A stretch of DNA of 64,000 nt from Brevipalpus yothersi (Eukaryota; Arthropoda; Arachnida; Trombidiformes; Tenuipalpidae), in the NCBI GenBank assembly GCA_003956705.1, contig QZCP01000002.1:268155-332154 (forward strand). Direction: 5' to 3'. Each line of letters begins with the position of its first letter. Positions within the stretch are counted from its first letter, which is position 1. A program made the position numbers and the translations under genes. Below the pieces are notes generated by a model. It did no database searches and was not told the origin of the DNA. It was given only the letters and a program-made list of their open reading frames with translations. Below are positions 22,171 to 32,758 of this stretch, one piece after another.

Positions 22171-24764
22171 GCGTGTTTTTCAATTCAAAGCCAATTTCAA
22201 CCTCATCTCAACCCAACAGTGAAAAAATATTTCCATATCTAGGTCACATGAGTGAAATGAATTTTTATTCTCCCTTGAAATACAAAATCCAAATTCTCCA
22301 AGCAGACTGTGTGTAGAATGAGCATTCTAACTCTTCTCCTCAGTTTTCTCACGATTCCCTTTCTTCAATGGGTCAGAATGTCTAGCTGGAAGTGCATCAA
22401 TATTGAAATTGCTTCATTTAACCACTGTTATCTCTCTTTCTCTCTCTCTCTCTTCCTCTTGAATAATTTTCCACATGAAAATGAACGATGTTTCTTTGTT
22501 CAAACTAAATTTGAGCTGTAATTCTTTCGCCAGCTAGTCAAGATACGCTAACTAATTGGCCTAGAATTAATTACGAATTACTGTTGCCAAGATATGCATG
22601 ATGGTGGTTTCGCCAAGAGAGAGAGAGAGAGAGAGCAAAAGTAAGCAAACCGAAGTTTATGTTATAACGATTGAGCTGTCTCTGGGAAAAACGAAGAAAA
22701 AGAAAAAGAAGATGTAGAAGAGAAAAAAAAATTTTGCCTACCAAGTATCCAAGAGGAACCTCATGTGTATCATTCGTCTCTTCAATCTCAGGGGATCAGT
22801 TATATAGTTTTTGAATCATCATCTAATTGACACACATGGATTTTTGATTAGCCGATTGTCAAGAAGAGAGTGAAAAATTTTCGCTGTCAGTGAGAGGATT
22901 GAAAGGAAGAGAACCGTGTTATTTGCTGCGTCTGAGAATTTCTCTTCAACTGTGTGAATTCTTGAAACAGCTCGAAATGATTTCCAAGAATTTTCTCTTA
23001 TCTAAACAGTGATTATTGCTATCGGATAATTTCCCGGAAAACGATAATCAGAATTCGAAAATTCTCACTCCCTTACACAAGGTCGACAAGATACTTTTAC
23101 TGAACTTTACATATTAAAACCCAGCTTTTATCCGGTTCACTTGTATACACAGGAGCACACATACACAGTTTGTAACTATTTTGAGGATTTTCTTATTTCT
23201 GAAAGCTATCACTCATGATTATATTAGCTGTATACTGAAGTTGAAGCAGTTTTGTGAATTTTTTTCTCTGCTCTTCTCTGCTTACTTTACCGTTACTTTA
23301 CAATTGAGAAGTTGGGAAGAAGTGAGAAAAAACGATGAAACTAAAATGAAGTCAAGATGAGGCCTTTTTCTTCCTCCTTTTTCGTTGAACTTTCAGTCTC
23401 TGTATCTTTTTTGCTTAAATCTCGTTCCATGTCCTAATGATAGTGACGGATAGAATTATTTCGAAGAATGAAACGGAATGGTAAAGAGAGAGAGAGAAAG
23501 TGAAAGTCTATCCCATCAATCTCAATGAATATATGGCGAAATGCCCGAGCTTCGTTTTTTTTCCACAGAGTGATCGGTAAAGTTCACAGAATCCATCATT
23601 CTTGAGTTTTTCTAACTGATATGTTTTCTCAGTTTTCAAAAAATTCCAGTTGCAATGAATTGTAAAGAGTATGAGAGTTTTATGAGAACGTTCCAGTGTA
23701 AAAAAAAGAAAAGCGACTTACTATTAACACAACTACATGTACACATGTTCATTCAACGATAGGCTGTCAACATGTGAAGACCATAAATACTCGAATTGAA
23801 TTTGAAACTCTCTTAAATCATATAGGTATGATAGGGTAATGATACCTGAAAATGGCCTGAAAATTTTGACTGGTTAAAATCTTCAAGAATTCATCTGAAA
23901 CATTTCGTAATCATCCAGAGTATAGAATGTATAGAGAATTCTGCAAACTTCAATTTTTATGACTATTCTTTTTATTTTGATTTAGATATCTTTTTATCCA
24001 GCCTTCAAGGTCTAGAAGTCTCGTGATCACAGGTTTAGAGGATTCTGGGAAAAAGTTTTCAGACTTAACACCTTTTTTTCTCCTGTGTAAGATAATCGTC
24101 GAGTTAGAAAACTTCAGAATCCACATTCCTGATCTGAATCTTTTCTAAAAATCGCGATACAAAATGAACTTGAGCTCCAGTGAATGGAAATAATACGCTT
24201 GAAGCTATTTTGTCCAGACTAGAACGCTCTAAGCAACATCTCTCTGATTTTATTCCCAGTCGATAGCCTACACCCAGTTACCATCCAAGGCTATCGAGAA
24301 ATAATTACTCACGTGCAGCTTCCTCTTCCTGAACAATCCATCTTTTCGAGCAAGAAAAAATCGAAATAGTATAACCTCATAGCCACATGCACCACATGGG
24401 CTTCAAGCGAAAGTTCATAAGCCAGAACTTGCATAAATTAGAACGTGAATTTGTTCAAGAGAAAAAAAACTCGATAAATATGAAGATTTCAAACCATGAA
24501 TCGGAAAAGAAAGATTTATTCAATCAGAGTGGAGCAGAAAAAGTGAATGACACTAAATTTAGACTGTAAAAGAGAAAAAGGAATAGTTCGAAAAGACCAT
24601 GGTTTGCCTTAAATTCGCTTAGATCATCAATGAGTCTACAACCATGCAGTTTTCCGTCTTGGAACCATATCAAAACAAACATATTCTTCTTTCTCTCTCT
24701 CTCTCCTTCGTTTTCTTTTTTTTCTTCCTTAACATTCGCCTCGCTAGTTAGCTAGTTAGTTAAG

Positions 24765-24766
<2 letters not shown>

Positions 24767-24834
<68 letters not shown>

Positions 24835-24901
24835 CCGCATCAGGGTTGGTCGAATGCATGTTCTTCAAGTGATGCCTCTCTCTCTCTCTCTCTCTCTCTC
24901 T
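24767..24901. repeat. (GA)n facing (CT)n, inverted microsatellite pair
   Basis: About 66 bases of GA at 24767-24832, then 43 bases of spacer, then about 26 bases of CT at 24876-24901. The opposed tracts can pair as a hairpin in single-stranded DNA or RNA. Confidence 0.85.
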
Positions 24902-25419
24902 TCTTTTCTAAAATACTAATTTTATGTGGGAGTTCATGAAGTAATGCAATGAAATGCAAACTAAGAAAGAAAGGAATTCGGATGCGGAAACGAATGTTGG
25001 GTTTACGATTCTGAAAGTCAATAGGGTACCATAGTGTACCGTAGACCGAGACACGGAAATTCTGAGTATGGTAGAGGGAAAAGTTGATAGCTGTTGATGG
25101 AGAAATTATACCTACAAATGTACAAATGGATTGACCACAAAAGAAACGGAAACAATCTTCATCAGGCAGCATAATCGATCATTTAGATTCTTTTATTTTC
25201 AGTTCTCTAACAAGTGGTGCATCAATTTGGTGATGTTTTCCATCACGTTTCAGCATCCGAAAATGTTTCAACAGTGCCTAAATAACCCGCCTTTAACGCC
25301 TCTGGCTGTCTTATATTTCAACACTTGAGATATTCAAGATGAGACAGCTTAGAGCTTGGAAGAGGAGAGGAGAGGAAAAGATGTAGTTTTAAGAGTCTTT
25401 CCCTCAATAGTAGAGGAGA

Positions 25420-25421
<2 letters not shown>

Positions 25422-25451
<30 letters not shown>

Positions 25452-25646
25452 NNNNNNNNNNNNNNNNNNNNNNNNNNNNNNNNNNNNNNNNNNNNNNNNN
25501 NNNNNNNNNNNNNNNNNNNNNNNNNNNNNNNNNNNNNNNNNNNNNNNNNNNNNNNNNNNNNNNNNNNNNNNNNNNNNNNNNNNNNNNNNNNNNNNNNNNN
25601 NNNNNNNNNNNNNNNNNNNNNNNNNNNNNNNNNNNNNNNNNNNNNN

Positions 25647-25707
<61 letters not shown>
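25422..25707. repeat. (GA)n tract interrupted by a gap of N
   Basis: GA repeats flank both sides of an N run at 25452-25646 (195 bases). The missing sequence is probably more GA repeat that could not be assembled. Any open frame across it is an artefact. Confidence 0.93.
25452..25646. other. Assembly gap (195 N)
   Basis: Undetermined bases with GA repeat on both sides. The true length is unknown. Confidence 0.99.
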
Positions 25708-26724
25708 CAAAAAGGAGAGAGAGCTCGATTCCCGATACAGATCATAACAGTCTGGACAGATATTCCGAGTGCTGTTCAAGTGAAAATTATTTTGAGCCTA
25801 GGGAAGGAGAACATCGTTCTTATTCCAATACCACAAGAGTGGGTTGAACTATAGCCGAAAATCTTGCGGTACATAGAATGAATTTGTCTTCTACTTCTTT
25901 AGAAGCTATTTGAATGGCCTAAGATGAGTGACAAATGCTCAAAAATTTCACAACTTCCAGGATATGCTCTTGGAATCGAGAGACAACTTCCGAGAATGAC
26001 CAGTCCTAAGAGCTCAACAGGCTACCACTGCTTAGAGCCTATCTTTTGAACGTACAAAACTGATTGTTGACATCTCGTTCTTTAAGAAAAATTTTTCTCC
26101 TTTTGCTACTAATTTTTCCACCAATCAATCACATCTGATGCACGATAATTTCATTTCAATACCTCATGTAATTTTTCTTCTCTGCGGATTTAGCATCAGA
26201 AGAAGCTCCTAGTTATGCTAACATGATGAAAAAATTTTTCCTTACTCCGAAAAAGGTTCGATAGATCAAAATTGCAACTGATTCATACACCTCTGTGTGT
26301 GATGAGAATCCAATACATGAACTCATGATTTGATCTAGAACTAGTTGATTGACGGAAGAATCTCGAGCGACTCATCATTTGTTTGTAAAAAGTTGGTCAT
26401 TAGGGAGTGAAGTGGCAATGGCAAGTCAGCAATTAATACTTACTCTTCGAATAAAGAGCAAGAAACTGATTCAAGTGGAGAAGAGAGAATACTGGTAAGT
26501 GATCGCATAAGAACGTGGCAAATCTGTAAATAGACCTGAGGATAGAGTAGAATTGGTTTGTGGAATGGTTTGGTTGAGAGAAAGTGAGAGAAGAGAAAGA
26601 GGAAGAAAAGGAGAGTAGCGGAAGAGGAGAAGGATGAGGATGAAGATGAGGATGGGAGAGATGATGAAGAGAGAGAGACAGAGAACCAAAGAGACAGAGA
26701 GAGAGAGAGAGAAGGGGAATACAC

Positions 26725-26728
<4 letters not shown>

Positions 26729-26763
<35 letters not shown>
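26729..26763. repeat. (GA)n microsatellite
   Basis: A GA run at the right end of a purine-rich block that begins near 26575. Open frames through it are Ser/Leu-rich and low-complexity. Confidence 0.9.
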
Positions 26764-26766
<3 letters not shown>

Positions 26767-27108
26767 AAAGAAGGAAGCAAGAATAAGTAAAGATTCCAGG
26801 GAAGAGCCCACTTTTAGAAGTAGTATCGATGGTTCGCTTTAAGTGATAAGTTTTCACTTACTTTACTTTTGGCATTTTTTCTTTCAAATTTTTTCGCTTC
26901 ATCCATTCATCTCAATTTGTTCATTTTGTTTCAAATTTTGTTCAAATATTTGTTCGAGAATAGATAAGCGATAGAGATTAAGATTTTCCATAAGTTTTAG
27001 CGGGGTTCGCTTCCGATGTAGAGCGGATACCCACCAGTGAACCGGTAATCACGATTAATATCGAGAGTCCGGCTGTGTAGGGGGATCAAATTTGTTTTTT
27101 GTACCCAA

Positions 27109-30100
27109 ATGTTTTGTTTTAAAATATTTTTCTCAATATGTATGATCACTGTGATATGTGCCCAATTCATTGTGCCATCTCCTTATGATGATAATCGAAA
27201 CAATAGGAGTCGATGTGCAGAATGTTCTGGAGTCAAATGTTTGTGCAATGATAAGCTGAAAGGTACTTCCAATTGATCATAATTTACACCGTGTTCAGGC
27301 TGATTCATTGCCATTGACCAGAAGTCATTATAATTTGATGAATTTTGGACATTGTTAAATGTGTTCGAAGAAAGGCCAACCTATATTCATGTCCTGAGAT
27401 CTCTCTAATTATTTTTTTGTTGAAATTTATCAACTCCAGGAGCTCGAGGACCTCATGGGCTTCCGGGAGCTAAAGGTGATAAAGGTGGACTTGGTCATCC
27501 AGGACCACCAGGACCAATGGGTGAGAAAGGTGATCGAGGTCTTCCGGGACCGATGGGCTCCAGAGGACCTAAAGGTGATAAAGGATCGGTGGGCATGGTG
27601 AGTGACACTCTCTTGTTTCCCAAGCGTGTAAAAATTTAAATTTAAAACTTTTTGTTCCAAATAAGTATACGATAATCATTTGAGTGACAAATTTTTGTGT
27701 TCTGTCGATTATCAATCATCAAAGTTCTTGAGACAACAAACAGTAGGGAAGAGAAAGAAAGATTCGTGTCAGTATTGAGCTGTTATTTTTTTTTGTTTAT
27801 TCTTGCTGACATCTCAAGAAAATTGATCAGCTCATCTCTTTTTGACTGGAGAATGTATGAAAAAAAATATGATGAACATTCCTTGGGATGTATTCGGTTA
27901 ACTTTTCCATTTACCATGTGAATGAAGTGGGCATTCAGCCATATTTTTGGTGAGACTGAAATTCACTCTCTTTCAGACAATTTTCTCTTTCTCCAACATT
28001 CTGTTCATAGTACTGAATGGGTTATTCATCAATGAATCGAATGTTCAGAACGAGGTTGAAGAGAAGGAAAGAGAGAAAGAGCATATGCATAGCAAATGAA
28101 AAATCACTCTTATTCTTGGCTTTATCTTCATTTTTCCTTTTCCTTATTCTCTCACACGTGTTTGATGGAAGAATGAATATACTTCTCAGAATTCGTCGAA
28201 TTGATTCAATGCAATTGAGTATGGAACTTTTCTACTCTCTATGAGTGTGTGAGTTTTTGTCAGTTGTTTCCCATTATCAAGATGCTTACTTTTTCGATGC
28301 TTGTTGAGCTCTCGCTCTAGCATCGTCTATGGGAATGAAAGAATATTGTTTGACAAATTTTCCACTCTCTAATAGAAATATATGATATATGACTCTGATT
28401 CTTCTTTTGAGATCATCCGTGATGCTTCTTGAGCTTGGCTGAGTTATCAAATCTACCAGCTTGGAGAGGAAAGCTGCTGAACAGTTTCACTCCTGAGAAT
28501 CCGAGTGGTCATCATTCGATTCTTATAAGGAACACTTCGCGAAGCTAGCCATTCATCGTGTTATTGGTGGGTGAAATTCAAATCTCACGAAAAGAATTTT
28601 CTTTTATTAGCCTGGATTTCCTGGTCGAGATGGTGTAGAAGGACCACCTGGAGAGCCTGGACCACAGGGTCCCAAAGGTAATATTTTATTTGGAACTCCC
28701 TAGAAATTTGCTCGGAGTATACAAGAACTTATTATCATACTATGAGCTCTGAACGTTTTCTTCCTAATCGGATGAATACAGTTCGATTGTAAAATTTACC
28801 AGTTTAAAAACTGTCCCAAGCTAATCTTTCCCACTAATAACCTTAAATTCTATCATCATCACTGTTAGGAACGGATGGATGTAACGGAACAGATGGACTA
28901 CCTGGTCCTCCCGGTTTACCAGGAGATCGTGGTTTCAGAGGAATTCCGGGTCCACCAGGTATGCCTGGAATGGCGGGAATGCCGGCAACCGGTAGAGCAG
29001 GCCAGAAAGGAGAGAAAGGTGATCCAGGAAGAGATGGATTCCATGGTCAGATGGGACAACAGGGGGCCGATGGCCCACCAGGACCTCAAGGCTTCAAGGG
29101 TGATCCTGGACCAATGGGTTATAAAGGTGATCCCGGGCCACCAGGTCCCATCGGGCCTCCTGGCTTCAAAGTGCAGGGATCCAAAGGTGAACAAGGAGAT
29201 AAAGGAGAGAAAGGAATGCCTGGTGTTTGTGAGGGAGGGGATTTCACTGTGTTCAAAGGACCAACATTAGCCCAGGTGAGAACGCCCAAAATTCGCTAAA
29301 AAGATCACATCTTACTCATGCTGCCACTTGAATATTCAATATAACATGCACAGAAAAAAGGAGATAAAGGTGACAAAGGGGCTAAAGGTGAGATGGGCCC
29401 AAAGGGAGATGCAGGTATCGATGGACCACAAGGACCCCAAGGACCACAGGGTGACACTGGTCCACAGGGTCCCAAAGGACCTCGCGGAGAAATGGGACTT
29501 ATGGGAAAGCAAGGGTTTACAGGACCAACAGGTCTACAAGGCTTCAAGGGAGACTTGGGAGAGGCAGGACTTCCAGGGCTTGATGGAGTGCAAGGCCGTC
29601 CCGGAATACCTGGTGACAAGGGTGACAAAGGTCTACCGGGTCCAATGGGTGATCGTGGTGAGCCTGGTGGTATTATAATTAGGGTCAACAATCAGTATGG
29701 TGATCTGGATGAGGAGCAGAAAAATTGGTTGAGACAAGCGATAAATGCAAGTGAGTAGGAATAAACAATCTAATTTTGACAGATATGGTATTCAAGATAC
29801 TTTTATACTCTTCTGTAGCTGCTCTAAAGTCTATGATCGGCCCTCCTGGTCCACAGGGGCCACAAGGTCCACCTGGGCCTCGAGGAATACCAGGTGATAA
29901 AGGTGATACCGGTCCGTTGGGTCCAAAAGGATTTCCAGGATATTCGGGTGGTCCTGGTGCTACAGGAGAGCCTGGAAAAGATGGTCTCCCTGGTTCTAAG
30001 GGTGATAAGGGTGATCCTGGTAGACCTGGCTATGATGGGCCAAAGGGTGAAACTGGTGTCGAAGGTCCTATGGGTGCAAAAGGTGAACGAGGATCTAAAG

Positions 30101-32690
30101 GTGATCCTGGTATGACATTCCCCGTTTTTGTTACATCGAAGGGCTCAAATATGACTGCCTGTTATTCTCTGAGTGATGAGAATCGTTTCAATAAAGCCCA
30201 CTGTCTACCACAAATGATCTCCAGAGGATGTGGACTGCCAGGAAGTGATGGAATGGATGGTGCTCCTGGAATTCCGGGAATGAAAGGAGAAAAAGGATTC
30301 AAAGGAGAACGTGGTGTACCAGGTGATGCACTGGAAGGTTTACCTGGTGCTCCAGGTGAACGAGGTCTTCAAGGTCCACGAGGATGGAATGGAACTGATG
30401 GACGGCCAGGTCGTGATGGTGATAGAGGAGAGAAGGGTGATACTGGAACTCCATGTCCCATGTGTTATCCGGGAATAAAGGGTGAAAAAGGTATCGAAGG
30501 TCCAGTTGGTTTTGCGGGTCTTCCTGGCTCAGAAGGGCCACAGGGTCCCAAAGGAGTCCAAGGTCCTCCTGGTGAGACTGGACCGATGGGTTTCCAAGGT
30601 CCACCTGGTCCTGAAGGTGCTGCTGGAATTCCTGGACGTGATGGCACCAAGGGTGACAAAGGAGATCCAGCTATAGTTGATCTTCGAGATATGCCTAGAG
30701 GTGAGTACAGACGATTGATGACTACTAGGGATCATCATTTACATTCACCAAAAGATTTCAATTCTTGTGTTAAGCTCTATCGCATATTTTAACATGTGTC
30801 ATCATAATTTAAGTAGGTCTTGTTCGAGGTGAAAATTTTTCTCTTCTGCAATCTTGCTGCTGCAAAATGCTTGCATGTAGCCAAATTATACGGATCATCA
30901 TAAATTATCAGGTTCTGAATGATCAACATAACTCATTATTAGACAAGATTATCTATAGACCTATTGCCTACTACTTGATAGGATTTATTTCTCTAGTGGG
31001 CTCAATTTTTCTTCAGTTTGGTTGAGCAGATATTGATCTCAAACACTTTGATCAGCATCCTTTTTCTATGCACTGACTTGTGAAACTAATCATAATTCAT
31101 TACATGGAGGACAATCCAATTGGTATAATTGACCTTTTCTCATTGATTTTTTGGTCCGATGGGCTTTCGAGAACGTAATCTAAGCCCAAGATCTCCATCG
31201 GTCCTCCATCTGTCTATTGACACCATCACAATTAAAATGGCTTTACTTATGCACATTGACAATAAGAAGCCAGAAAGATATGATGATTGTTGACTTTATT
31301 ATACAATCAAATCAACGTTAATCGATTATCATTCAAAATTAGGCCCAAAAGGAGAGAAAGGTCTTCCTGGACTTGAGGGATCTCCTGGAATGGATGGACC
31401 TCCTGGATCTATAGGCCCCCCTGGAATCATGGGACCAAGAGGACTCAAAGGAGATAAGGGTATGGAAGGTTTACCAGGATTTCCAGGTCCACCTGGTTTC
31501 GCTGGCTTACCTGGTCCAAAAGGTGACATCGGTGTACCAGGATTGCCTGGTGATAAAGGAGATCGAGGTGATGAAGGTCCAAAAGGCGATAAAGGTGTAA
31601 CAGGAATAAAAGGAGAGCCATGTCCAGCAAGTATGTTAATACGAGGAATCAAACATTTATTTTTGACCAATTTTCATCATATTTTTTCGATTTAACATTG
31701 CAGGCAAATTAACGCAAGAAAATATGACCAAAGGTGCCAAAGGAGATAAAGGTTAGCTGAGAAATTTCAAATTATGAAGTTTGGTAACAAGTGGATTCTC
31801 TCGCTTTTTCTGCCTCCAATAGGTGATGCTGGTCCAACTGGTCCCCCAGGTATACACGGAAAAGATGGAGATATGGGGCCTCCCGGATATCCTGGAGAAC
31901 CAGGCAATCAGGGTCAAAAAGGAGAACCAGGTCTGCTAGGAGAACCGGGATCTGTCGGTCCAGAGGGTCCTAAGGGTGAAAAAGGATTACAAGGACTCCT
32001 TGGACTTCCGGGACCACAGGGAGATCCAGGGTATCCAGGGGCACCAGGTCCACCAGGAGCCAAAGGAGACATGGGACAAGTGGGAATAGGACTACCAGGA
32101 CAACCAGGACAACCAGGATCACAAGGTATGCCTGGTGATTTGGGACCGAGAGGATTCCCTGGTCCGGAAGGACTTCCTGGCTACATGGGTCCTCCGGGTA
32201 CTCCGGGCAAAGAGGGTCAACCCGGCATAACTGGGCCACCAGGTCAAAAAGGACTCAAAGGTGATCAAGGGTTACCAGGACTTGTTGGTCCTGTTGGAAT
32301 AGCGGGCATTCCAGGAGCGAAGGGTGATAAAGGTTTGATTGGTGATCCGGGAAGAGATGGTTTGATGGGTGCAATCGGTCAGAAAGGTGCCAAAGGAGAG
32401 AGAGGCTTGGTGGGCTTAGTCGGTAAGCCTGGTCGTGATGGAGATCCAGGAACGCCTGGCTCAAATGGAAATGATGGTGCTCCGGGTAGTAAGGGTGACA
32501 AAGGAGATCCTGGATTCCAAGGATTTATTGGTCCCAAAGGAGATGAAGGTCCACCAGGACCACCATGTCTATGTGATAGTGTTGGAGGTGAGGAAATTTG
32601 ACTGATTCTTTATCACTAATCTATGAAATAGATTCTGAATGGGATCATAGGGTGAACATTTGACTTAAATTGTAACTTTCTGAATTCTAT

Positions 32691-32758
<68 letters not shown>

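Larger units (their letters stand above)
22171..27108. other. Gene-free intergenic region with assembly gap
   Basis: No gene is supported in nearly 5 kb. Features are GA/CT tracts (24767-24832, 24876-24901, 25422-25707, 26729-26763) and a run of N. The last few hundred bases should hold the collagen IV promoter and 5' UTR, including a less AT-rich patch at about 27000-27090. Confidence 0.65.

Noticed and set aside
25318..25847. Long frames across the N gap on both strands
   Set aside because: The open frame is made of undetermined bases and GA repeat.
27000..27100. Less AT-rich patch resembling a tRNA (GGTTCG, ACC)
   Set aside because: No cloverleaf with matching acceptor and T arms could be drawn. 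It is better explained as promoter or 5' UTR of collagen IV.
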